A stretch of DNA of 40,008 nucleotides from Candidatus Saccharimonadota bacterium (lineage in GTDB: Bacteria; Patescibacteriota; Saccharimonadia; Saccharimonadales; Saccharimonadaceae), in the NCBI GenBank assembly GCA_017512045.1, contig JAFWHE010000009.1, forward strand, positions 1-40,008. The letters are read 5' to 3'. The position numbers and the translations under genes are program-made. The notes beneath the pieces were generated by a model. It was not told where the DNA came from. It worked only from the letters and a program-made list of their open reading frames with translations, and made no database searches. The first letter of the stretch is position 1. Every line of letters begins with the position of its first letter. Positions 26,201-32,817 of the stretch are shown here, in pieces.

Positions 26201-29200
26201 TAGTATCAATGATGTTAGCACCCTCATTTACGGTCACAGTATGTGAGTTGATGGCAAAGTGCGGGTAAAGAGTATACGTACCGCCATTTTCTGAAGTAAA
26301 GTTTGGCTTGGTCAAGGTCTGGCCTAAGTCATAGTCTTTGGTGTCACTAGTAGCTGATGTGGACCAGCCGTCTTGGTGGTAATGGTCTTTAGTGCAGACT
26401 GTACTAGTAAGAGTAACGTCTTGGTCATAGGTGGCTGGAGTACCGGATATGTCGCAGGTGGCACCAGTACTACCAGCAGCATAGGCTACTGTATAGTTAT
26501 TAGCGGTACCGTTAGCGGTAAGAGTGATTGCTCCGGCTGGCATAGTGAAGATATAAGTGGCATCAGAGGAGCTAGGTAGAAGAGACGGGTTATTAGATTC
26601 CCAACCAGTACAGTGGTAGCCAGTCTTTGACGTACAGATGGCAGCGATTGAGAAGTCATAAGGTCTGTCGCCAGTAGTTGGGGAAACAGATTCAATAGCG
26701 GTGGAATTGCCATTAACAATTGTGAGTTTGTATGATTCCTTTGTCGCATAGGCTGTAATTTCTACGTCACTGTCTGGCATAGTAAAGAAAGTAGTAGTAC
26801 TAGTTGGTGAGGTGATGATGATGCTACCAGAATCAACAGTCCATTCGTCAAACTTGTAGCCGGAAGAGAAGTTAGAGGCAGAGATAATGACGACTGCGCC
26901 ATACTCATAAGTACCACTACCGGAGACAGTACCAACGTGGGAGTCTTTGTTAATAGTTACTGTGTGGGAGTTAATCACAAAGTGTGGATAAAGAGTATAC
27001 GTGCCGCCGTCTTCTGCGGTGAAGTTAGGTTTTTCTAATGTGGCACCTAGATCATAGTCTTTGGTGTTAGTAGCAGAGTTGGTTCTGCTCCAGCCGTCTT
27101 GGGTGTAGCCTTCTTTGGTGCATCTGGTGGAGGAGAGAGTGACATTAGAGTCATAGGTGGCAGGGGTAGAAGTGGCGGTACAAGTGCTACCGGTATTGCC
27201 AGCGGAATAGGCTACGGTGTAGTGGTTCCAAGCCCATTGGGCGAAGAGTGTGACTGTGCCACCATGAACAGTTGCAATGTCAGGCTTGAGTGTGGAAGCA
27301 GCGACATTGGTCTGCGAAGCATTGTAGTCAGTACCAGTACCATCGGCTTTGGTATTCCACTTAACGAAGTGTTTGCCGGTGGCTGGAGCAAAGCCATTAG
27401 CCCTAATGGTGATAGTAGTATTATAGTTAACGGCTTGAGAAGAAGTGGAGCCGGAAGCACTAGTGTCGTTTTTTTCGTAAGTAAGGATGAAGCTATTAAT
27501 GGCACCACCAGCAGTTAATGTGGTTGCTCCGGCTGGCATATTGAAGCCGTAAGAAGCATCGGATGAGCTCGGTAGAAGAGAAGTATCGCTAGAAGTCCAG
27601 CCAGTGCAGTGATAACCAGTATTTGGCGTACAGACAGCATTAATAGCAGCATTATAGGTCTGGTCGCCAGTGGCCGGAGAAGTAGATTTGACGGCAGTGG
27701 TATTACCATTAACGATAGTAAGTGTGTAAGACTTGATGGTGCAGACAGCGAAGAAGGTGGTGTTAGTGGTGACAGATACTTCTGTATTACCATCATACTT
27801 AGGTCCAGAGGCAGAACCCATTGCCCACTGACAGCCATAACCAGTCTTAGTAATCTGTGGTAGAGCGAAGGTGGCAGAATAGCCAGCGGTTAGAGTACCA
27901 TCGCCAGCACCATAGGTCCAGGTTTTGTTACTGGCGGTCCAAATGCCAGTACCATTCTTAGTCCAGCCAGTGAAGTTACTAGCAACACTGGTTGGCTGCT
28001 CAACATAGGATGCACCCTGAGAGTTGGCATCGTAAGTGATAATGTAGTTAGGGGTAGCACTTGGATCGGCAATAAACTTGGTAGAGTTGTAATCCTGAAT
28101 GAAGTCTTGGTCTGTAGTCTTGCCGCTCCAAGTACCACCATTTGGCTTAACGGTAAGTTTGTATTGATTAGCAGTAAAGTGTGGATAAAGAGTATACGTG
28201 CCGCCGTCTTCTGCAGTGAAGTTAGGCTTTTCTAGGGTTTGTCCCATGTCGTAGTCTTTGGCGTTGGTAGCAGAGTTGGTTCTGCTCCAGCCGTCTTGGG
28301 TGTAGCCTTCTTTGGTACATTTGGTGGAGGAGAGGGTGACATTAGAGTCATAGGTGGCAGGGGTAGAAGTGGCGGTACAAGTGCTACCGGTATTACCAGC
28401 GGAATAGGCTACGGTGTAGTGGTTCGGACTAGTGCTAACAGTCAAAGTGACATCATTGTCTGGGACAGTGAAGGTAGTTTGTTCTGAAATATCACTAGCA
28501 ATGGTGCCGCCACCATTAGAAGTCCACTTAGTAAAGTGGTAACCTGCAGCCGGCTGATCAGCCTTAATAGTGATAATGTCATTGTAGCTGAACACGCCAG
28601 TAGTGGTAGAACTTTGGCCATCTATGATGACGCCACCAACGGTATTGATAGTGTGTGCATTAATAGTAAAGTGCGGATAAAGAGTATAGATGCCACCATC
28701 TTCTGCGGTAAAGTTTGCCTTAGCAACAGTAGCACCGACATTGTAGTCTTTGATACTACCAGTAGCCGATACAGACCAACCGTCCTGGACATAGTGTTCC
28801 TTAACGCAGCTAGCGTGAGCTAGGGTGACATCCTGGTCATAGGTGGCTGCAGTAGGGCTAGCCGTACAAGTACCACCAGTATTACCGCCGTTATAGACAA
28901 CAGCATAGTGGTTAGCAGCACCATTAGCAGTTAAGGTAAAGGCTCCAGCTGGCATATTGAAGTTATAAGTAGGATCACCTGAGCTAGGTAAGAGCTCTGG
29001 GTTGCTAGATTCCCAGCCAGTACAGTGATAACCAGTGTTTGGCGTACAAGTAGCAGTAATCGGTGCATTGTAGTCCCTATCGCCCGTAATAGGAGAAGTG
29101 GACTTGATAGCGATGACGTTGCCATTAGTAATAGTGAGACGGTAACTATTGATAGCCCACTGCGCCACTAGAGTGATAACAGAAGAAAAGCCATCATCTA

Positions 29201-29975
29201 TTACTTGATTACTATCTATTGGTAAATTACTATAAAGTGTTGCTCCTTCTCCGTCTTTGACATCCCAACCAGAGAGATGATAACCAGTCTTAGCAATCTT
29301 ATCCGTAGTGGAGTATTGCGATAGGTCTACTTTGTCGCCAAAGTTTACCTTCGGCCTATTATCACCAGTCGGGAGCGTACTGGAGGTAGCACCATTCGTG
29401 TCGAAGTCTAGAGTGTATTTGAGGCAGGTCTCGTCTAGGATGAGGGTGTATAATACCTGGCCAGAATATATACCAGGAGTCTTGCCTACTGGTACGCGTA
29501 CACCATAGTAGACAGAGTAATCCTCATTACCAGAGCCAACGTATAACGGGATTAGCTTACCAGTGTCCGGGTCATAATCTTGCAACCCTGCAAAGGATAG
29601 ATTGTTTGTACTGATGCCCCATGTATTTGGTGCTAGCATACTTTCCGAGCCAGGAGCATGACCTGAAGTAGGGATATTGTCGGACTGATCGCTCAGGGAG
29701 AGGCTAGTACTACCACCTTCTGTAGATGTGACATAGAGATTGTAATTAGCGGGGCAGTTGGTACCAATGGAGACGACATCGTCAGTAGTAGAGATGGTAT
29801 TCTCGTAGACGCCGAGCTCTACGTCTTCTGTATGTCTATGTATGTTGGCATAGTATGGTTCGGCGTAGGCGGGGTGGGAGAGAACGAAAGAAAAAGCCAT
29901 CCCGCCCAACACTGCGAGCAATACAAGAAGCCAATGCCTAATAGGCTTCCAAAAAGATGACCTTATTATCCCCAA
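23226..29975 (-). CDS. Giant secreted InlB-repeat/FISUMP modular protein
   Basis: About 2249 residues. I start it at the TTG at 29975, eight bases after GGAGG; the frame is open to another TTG at 29999. A signal peptide follows (basic start, LLVLLAVLGGMAFSFVL, cleavage after AYA). Residues to about 195 are a unique head. Five repeat kinds of ~75-90 residues then alternate. They are Listeria-Bacteroides/InlB-B-like units ending LYAIWED or LVAQWA; divergent InlB units (SHTVTV...GSGTY...GYHF..W); two-cysteine units ending GGTYTLYPHF; NGN...CTPNTGYHCTGW units; and two FISUMP-type domains (about 24870-25270 and 23226-23640) with PTGYS and YWSSTE motifs. The protein ends at the second FISUMP domain, YYVLCYK. 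No LPXTG motif or C-terminal membrane anchor is seen. A role in adhesion or host contact is inference. Confidence 0.9.
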   Translation of the reverse strand: MGIIRSSFWKPIRHWLLVLLAVLGGMAFSFVLSHPAYAEPYYANIHRHTEDVELGVYENTISTTDDVVSIGTNCPANYNLYVTSTEGGSTSLSLSDQSDNIPTSGHAPGSESMLAPNTWGISTNNLSFAGLQDYDPDTGKLIPLYVGSGNEDYSVYYGVRVPVGKTPGIYSGQVLYTLILDETCLKYTLDFDTNGATSSTLPTGDNRPKVNFGDKVDLSQYSTTDKIAKTGYHLSGWDVKDGEGATLYSNLPIDSNQVIDDGFSSVITLVAQWAINSYRLTITNGNVIAIKSTSPITGDRDYNAPITATCTPNTGYHCTGWESSNPELLPSSGDPTYNFNMPAGAFTLTANGAANHYAVVYNGGNTGGTCTASPTAATYDQDVTLAHASCVKEHYVQDGWSVSATGSIKDYNVGATVAKANFTAEDGGIYTLYPHFTINAHTINTVGGVIIDGQSSTTTGVFSYNDIITIKADQPAAGYHFTKWTSNGGGTIASDISEQTTFTVPDNDVTLTVSTSPNHYTVAYSAGNTGSTCTATSTPATYDSNVTLSSTKCTKEGYTQDGWSRTNSATNAKDYDMGQTLEKPNFTAEDGGTYTLYPHFTANQYKLTVKPNGGTWSGKTTDQDFIQDYNSTKFIADPSATPNYIITYDANSQGASYVEQPTSVASNFTGWTKNGTGIWTASNKTWTYGAGDGTLTAGYSATFALPQITKTGYGCQWAMGSASGPKYDGNTEVSVTTNTTFFAVCTIKSYTLTIVNGNTTAVKSTSPATGDQTYNAAINAVCTPNTGYHCTGWTSSDTSLLPSSSDASYGFNMPAGATTLTAGGAINSFILTYEKNDTSASGSTSSQAVNYNTTITIRANGFAPATGKHFVKWNTKADGTGTDYNASQTNVAASTLKPDIATVHGGTVTLFAQWAWNHYTVAYSAGNTGSTCTATSTPATYDSNVTLSSTRCTKEGYTQDGWSRTNSATNTKDYDLGATLEKPNFTAEDGGTYTLYPHFVINSHTVTINKDSHVGTVSGSGTYEYGAVVIISASNFSSGYKFDEWTVDSGSIIITSPTSTTTFFTMPDSDVEITAYATKESYKLTIVNGNSTAIESVSPTTGDRPYDFSIAAICTSKTGYHCTGWESNNPSLLPSSSDATYIFTMPAGAITLTANGTANNYTVAYAAGSTGATCDISGTPATYDQDVTLTSTVCTKDHYHQDGWSTSATSDTKDYDLGQTLTKPNFTSENGGTYTLYPHFAINSHTVTVNEGANIIDTTGSGTYDYGTAVSISATPATGYHFSSWTVNSPASGLAITPDNVTTPAGFVMPDSDVSVTAKGTANNYTIAYGAGVTGGTCNVSSTPATYDQDVTLTSTVCIKDHYHQDGWSTSATGNTKDYDLGQALVKPNFTSENDGIYTLYPHFVINSHNVTVGKGTHISSITGSGTYNYGATVNIFATPDTGYHFSDWTVAEGGITTPTTNPAAFTMPDNDVTVNASATVNSFTLSYSANGGSGTTDSQTVNYGANVTLRDSSFTPPRGQKFLAWNTSSDGTGTSYSASQSVAAATLKPNISTTTGGTVTLYAIWEDAVKNCSSTNHPTVTESCIMPDGNEWILGNNGDTITWSDAFTGATGVDGHDATLNSGICPTGYSTPRKTTYDTLISATGGGSAVFQLLGLPSYRTYWSSTERNSSSAYDMDTLSSSVGVYSSTKTTPGYILCYKLTDMAVAIEKGVGIESFSGSGKYNTNDTVTVSATVSEGYHFDKWTVDFGGITLPSPTSLTNTFTMPDNSVQLKVTAIANNYSINYAAGAAGGSCDITPTQATYDQNVTLSDVICNRTGYVQDGWSRTNSATNAKDYDLGTVLEKPNFTSENGGTYTLYPHYNIKSHNVAINGDAKITSTTGSGTYNYNSAVSIDAATATGYHFSSWTINSPSGLTLVPNSTTTPAGFVMPDSDVSITANSAANNYTVTYAAGSTGSTCNVSGTPAVYDQNVTLSSTTCTKTGYHQDGWSRTNSASNTKDYDLGATLTKPNFTSTNGGTYTLYPHFVINSFTLAYNSNGGSGTTSSQTVNYGTNVTLRTNGFTPPSNKVFKKWNTNSSGTGTNYNASQSVAASTLKSDIGTIHGGTVTLYAIWEDDIKDCSASVHPTTSTGCKMPDNKIWILGNSGNTTLWSNAFNTSSGSTYPQEGTVKSGICPTGYSAPSMANFNNLISTVGGDGTLYSYLGLSGTRFYWSSTELNSDTASHLIVFSSTAFVLNGSKTDAYYVLCYK
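26979..27228 (-). repeat. Near-identical intragenic repeat, copy 1
   Basis: This ~250-bp segment encodes a two-cysteine module of the giant protein and matches 28175-28425 with only scattered substitutions by eye. Identity is far higher than between other modules of the same kind, which suggests recent duplication or gene conversion. Confidence 0.75.
28175..28425 (-). repeat. Near-identical intragenic repeat, copy 2
   Basis: Second copy of the segment at 26979-27228. Differences cluster around the codons for KDYDMGQTLEKP versus KDYDLGATLEKP; the rest is almost unchanged. The copies are in direct orientation, about 1.2 kb apart, so recombination between them would delete several modules in frame. 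Confidence 0.75.
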
Positions 29976-30029
29976 AACTAAAACCTCCAATGTAACCAAA
30001 GCTCAAAAACGCTTTTGGTAACTGATTTT

Positions 30030-30059
30030 ATTATACCTTATTTATAGGGCTAAGCACAA
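30030..30059 (-). promoter_or_regulatory. Promoter of the giant protein gene
   Basis: Minus strand: TTGTGC (30054-30059), 18-bp spacer, TATAAT (30030-30035). GGAGG and the TTG start follow about 42-55 nt downstream. Confidence 0.55.
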
Positions 30060-30074
30060 GAGGTTTTTGGAAAA

Positions 30075-30797
30075 TTAGTCTTTTTTTGGATGCTCTTTGC
30101 GGTATCTTTTTATACCTTCGGTCGCTGCCGCACCTTGAGCTTCTTGCTTTGAATGACCCACACCTACACCCCTGAGATTTTTACCAACATACACGCCAAC
30201 CGTAAACATCTTGTCATGGTCTGGGCCTTCTTCTTTCATAACCTTATAGACCGGGGTTACACCATCATAACGCTGCGCTAATTCCTGGAAATAAGATTTC
30301 GGGTCGCGCCAGGATTCATCCGCTAAAATTTGATCAATTTTTACCAAAATATGTTTCTGAATGATTTTTTTCGCTTCATCATATCCTTGATCCAGATAGA
30401 TAGCACCAATTACTGCTTCAAAGCAATCTGCCAAAATCACTGCATGCGCCCTGGCAGTATCCATCTTTTCCCCGTGTGAAAGGCGAACAAGTGGTTCATA
30501 GCCCAATTCTTCGCCGGCCGCACCGATGGATTCCGTCCGCACTAAAGCACTGCGCCAAGCCGTCATAATTCCTTCTGGCTGGTTGTAATTTCTAAATAGA
30601 AAATCAGAACTCACTAATTCCAATACTGCATCGCCTAAGAACTCCAGGCGTTCGTTATGTTCTACTTGCTTATCCTTATGTTCATTAACATAGCTCCTAT
30701 GTGTCAATGCAGTAATCAACAAGTCTATATCATGAAACTCAAACCCTAGCTTTTCTCTGGAAAATTTCTGGTATTCTTCTTTTTCCTGTTTGTTCAT
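30075..30797 (-). CDS. rnc: Ribonuclease III
   Basis: RNase III cuts double-stranded RNA in rRNA maturation and mRNA control. At 240 residues it has the usual two domains. The catalytic domain carries the signature HNERLEFLGDAVLELV near residue 42 and the later acidic pair in ADCFEAVIGAIYLDQG. The dsRNA-binding domain starts at DPKSYFQELAQRYDGVTPVY and ends HSKQEAQGAAATEGIKRY. The start has AAGGAGG five bases upstream. It is the last gene of the rpmF-nusB-Nudix-rnc unit. Confidence 0.97.
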   Translation of the reverse strand: MNKQEKEEYQKFSREKLGFEFHDIDLLITALTHRSYVNEHKDKQVEHNERLEFLGDAVLELVSSDFLFRNYNQPEGIMTAWRSALVRTESIGAAGEELGYEPLVRLSHGEKMDTARAHAVILADCFEAVIGAIYLDQGYDEAKKIIQKHILVKIDQILADESWRDPKSYFQELAQRYDGVTPVYKVMKEEGPDHDKMFTVGVYVGKNLRGVGVGHSKQEAQGAAATEGIKRYRKEHPKKD

Positions 30798-30814
30798 TTT
30801 CCTCCTTTTTGCAA

Positions 30815-31495
30815 CTAAAATTCGCCAGCACGAATCTTCTTCCTGGCAATTAACATTAGTTTCTCTATATCTTCATATTCAATTGCGTCAATCGCATCGC
30901 TAAAACGGAACCACTTAATGCCATTCATCCATTTTTCTTTTTGAGGTTTTTCATGTTCATCTAGTGCTCTCACCAGGTAAATCTGCGTGGTCATCAAAAC
31001 TAGTTTATCTTGCCGACGATACTTAAAGTGAATCTTGCCAAGCCAAGTCAATACTCTCACGTGGTGCAGTCCGGATTCCTCGCCTATTTCTCTGATAGCG
31101 GTCTGCTTTGCCGTTTCTCCTGGCTCAATATGTCCCTTGGGAATAGTCCAACGATTTTTAGAATCTTGAATCAGCAAAATCTCTATATCTCTCTGATCTG
31201 GCGTCATCCGAAATACAATACCACCGGAAGTTGGCTCACGTACAATCTCCTGAATAGCTGGCTTTTTATGAAAAATCCGAGAGAAAGCTGATTCCTTATA
31301 TTCCTTCGTCGGAAGCGCTTCTGGTATCTTCAATGTGCCCTTGGGGCTACGATAAGTTAAATTTGGCTTCAGTGGCTGTTTCTCTTGGCCGCTCTGCGCT
31401 AAATTATTTTTTTCCTTCTGATTTTTCCTCGCTCGCTGATACTGGTTCTGGTGTTTCTTGCGAGGTGACATCTTCTTTTTTGCTTGATTCTTCAT
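30815..31495 (-). CDS. Nudix hydrolase with basic N-terminal arm
   Basis: The Nudix box is complete: [20 protein letters not shown] followed by SGL, near residue 125, so a nucleoside-diphosphate-linked substrate is expected; which one cannot be told. The enzyme domain starts at about residue 85 ([20 protein letters not shown]). Before it lies a long Lys/Arg/Gln-rich arm. With the ATG at 31495 the gene overlaps nusB by 92 nt in another frame. A TTG near 31330 (LKIPEALP) with AAGG upstream is an alternative start avoiding the overlap. The start is uncertain; the domain is not. Confidence 0.88.
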   Translation of the reverse strand: MKNQAKKKMSPRKKHQNQYQRARKNQKEKNNLAQSGQEKQPLKPNLTYRSPKGTLKIPEALPTKEYKESAFSRIFHKKPAIQEIVREPTSGGIVFRMTPDQRDIEILLIQDSKNRWTIPKGHIEPGETAKQTAIREIGEESGLHHVRVLTWLGKIHFKYRRQDKLVLMTTQIYLVRALDEHEKPQKEKWMNGIKWFRFSDAIDAIEYEDIEKLMLIARKKIRAGEF

Positions 31496-31946
31496 TTTTT
31501 CCCTTAGCAGCTTCTTCTGGGTTAATCTGACGATAGGCTGTACCTAACACGCCATTAATAAACCTAGAAGAATTATCAGAACCGAAAGCTTTTGCAAGCT
31601 CCACGGCTTCATTTATAACAACTTTTGGTGGAACTTTGTCTCCACAATATTTCAATTCATATAGGCCAATACGTAGAATATTACGGTCAATAGATGCAAT
31701 AGCACTAATTGGCCACTCTGGCGCGAGGGGCTTCAAATCACTATCCAACGATTTGAGCTTATCCATCACTCCGTGTGTCAAACTATACACGAACTCTGTA
31801 TCTCCAAGAGCTCTATCGTATGGTTCTATATTTTTTGCGATAATGGTGTCAATCTCGGCCTCAGTATCGCCCGCCTTTTCGCGAAACTCGTACTCATACA
31901 AGCTTTGCAAAGTTATAATTCTACCTAGATGCCGATTACTTGCCAT
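31404..31946 (-). CDS. nusB: Transcription antitermination protein NusB
   Basis: NusB binds boxA RNA with S10 in rRNA antitermination. Of 180 residues the first ~145 are the all-helical NusB fold: [20 protein letters not shown] at the start and [20 protein letters not shown] followed by [13 protein letters not shown] at the end. The last ~33 residues are an acidic Ser/Glu/Lys tail, coded in the region that overlaps the Nudix frame. The ATG overlaps the rpmF stop as TAATG. Confidence 0.95.
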   Translation of the reverse strand: MASNRHLGRIITLQSLYEYEFREKAGDTEAEIDTIIAKNIEPYDRALGDTEFVYSLTHGVMDKLKSLDSDLKPLAPEWPISAIASIDRNILRIGLYELKYCGDKVPPKVVINEAVELAKAFGSDNSSRFINGVLGTAYRQINPEEAAKGKNEESSKKEDVTSQETPEPVSASEEKSEGKK

Positions 31947-32134
31947 TATTTGCTACTCTTTTTAGTTGATTTTTTAGACTTAACAGTCTTCACCTTTAGA
32001 CGAGGTGTAGACTTCTTAGTTTCGTAAGCCTTGACAGGCGACTTCTTGTTAACTGCACGAGCTAGCTTCAGGCGTAAGTGGCTGCGACGCAACCCAGTCT
32101 TACGAGCGCTGCTCTGTTTTTTAGGTTCAGGCAT
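31946..32134 (-). CDS. rpmF: Probable 50S ribosomal protein L32, zinc-free
   Basis: The 62-residue basic protein begins [20 protein letters not shown], which fits the N-terminal signature of bL32 (PKxxxSxxRxxxRRxH). The four cysteines of the zinc ribbon found in most L32 are absent, and the C-terminal half is Lys/Ser-rich. It heads the nusB-Nudix-rnc unit, with a good promoter and GGAG before the ATG. Short length limits certainty. Confidence 0.78.
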   Translation of the reverse strand: MPEPKKQSSARKTGLRRSHLRLKLARAVNKKSPVKAYETKKSTPRLKVKTVKSKKSTKKSSK

Positions 32135-32169
32135 TTTATGCTCCGTTTAATGATATAGATATTTGTATT

Positions 32170-32198
32170 AGTTTATCACAAAAAATCCGATTTGACAA
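32170..32198 (-). promoter_or_regulatory. rpmF-nusB-rnc promoter
   Basis: Minus strand: TTGTCA (32193-32198), 17-bp spacer, TAAACT (32170-32175). The -35 lies just beyond the terminator of the upstream gene. Confidence 0.65.
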
Positions 32199-32211
32199 GG
32201 GGAGAAAAATG

Positions 32212-32235
32212 AAAAAAGCCGTGAGTTTTCACGGC
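32212..32235 (-). terminator. Intrinsic terminator of the 32229-32743 gene
   Basis: Minus strand: GCCGTGA (32229-32235), four-base loop, TCACGGC (32218-32224), then six T. The TGA stop of the upstream frame lies in the left arm of the stem, so stop codon and terminator share bases. Confidence 0.88.
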
Positions 32236-32558
32236 TTTCCTAAATTCCATATTACTTCGTCTAGAGCCTCTTTTTTCGCCATTAGTGTCAAATACGCATC
32301 TTCACTAACGAACTTCGTAAATTCGTTACACTGGCTAGACTCTAACGCCGAATCAGCTGAGCATTGCAGCTTACGCATAGTACTGTCAATCATGTTATAA
32401 ATCGTCATGCTGAGCACATGAAGAATACCAGCATATACAGCCAGCATAAGAACCCTATCAGCATTACCGGCCGATATATTACGACAAAACATTAGTGCCA
32501 ACCAAAAAACGATTAAGGGGCATGCAAGGCCAATCATTAGGCATAAATATCTCAGCAC
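32229..32558 (-). CDS. Two-TM protein, C-terminal part of a likely frameshifted gene
   Basis: The frame encodes two membrane segments (CLMIGLACPLIVFWLALMFC and VLMLAVYAGILHVLSMTIYN) and a soluble C-terminal end (FTKFVSEDAYLTLMAKKEAL). The nominal start at 32558 has no good ribosome binding site. The open frame extends back to 32585 with sensible sequence (TQFDSFTLRVLRYL), in line with the upstream 32552-32743 frame after a -1 shift. I regard both as one gene of about 171 residues. It ends with TGA. Function unknown. Confidence 0.62.
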   Translation of the reverse strand: MLRYLCLMIGLACPLIVFWLALMFCRNISAGNADRVLMLAVYAGILHVLSMTIYNMIDSTMRKLQCSADSALESSQCNEFTKFVSEDAYLTLMAKKEALDEVIWNLGKP

Positions 32559-32743
32559 GCGTAAAGTAAAACTGTCGAATTGGGTTCAGCGCCATTCCTG
32601 TTGGCATTCTTTCTATGCCTTAGTTCTTTGATAATAGCATTTCTGTAATCACATTGCCTCGCCTTATCTTCCGAACCTAATAGCTCCATGAAGTAACTGT
32701 CATCCTTGTAAAGTTCATTGCTAAATATTTTGGTCTTATCCAT
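32552..32743 (-). CDS. N-terminal part of the same small membrane protein gene
   Basis: The ATG at 32743 follows AGGAGGGG by five bases. The 63-residue frame is charged and soluble (MDKTKIFSNELYKDDSYFME), then turns to NSTVLLYAC and stops at 32552, exactly where the overlapping frame starts to encode the membrane part. The likely lost base is in CCC (32582-32584) or TTTT (about 32567-32570). It has a clear promoter overlapping the end of leuS. Confidence 0.65.
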   Translation of the reverse strand: MDKTKIFSNELYKDDSYFMELLGSEDKARQCDYRNAIIKELRHRKNANRNGAEPNSTVLLYAC

Positions 32744-32788
32744 TTGTTCCCCTCCTCTGGAAAATCAAAAAATTACAACAACTTTTCT

Positions 32789-32817
32789 AGTATAACATAG
32801 TTCACGCTATTATGCAA
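32789..32817 (-). promoter_or_regulatory. Promoter of the 32743 gene
   Basis: Minus strand: TTGCAT (32812-32817), 17-bp spacer, TATACT (32789-32794). The -35 lies within the last codons of leuS. Confidence 0.7.

Noticed and set aside
27099-27518. Long plus-strand reading frame opposite the giant protein gene
   Set aside because: It is a Gly/Ser/Val-rich antisense shadow of the repeat modules, repeats in the same way at 28239, and has no start signals.
23226-29100. Regular DNA repeats that might suggest a CRISPR array or tandem satellite
   Set aside because: Repeats are codon-phased protein modules of about 250 bp with diverged sequence, not short identical units with spacers.
32229-32558. 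Use of UGA as a sense codon, as in Gracilibacteria or Absconditabacteria
   Set aside because: TGA ends this frame right inside the terminator, and none of the long core genes contains in-frame TGA.
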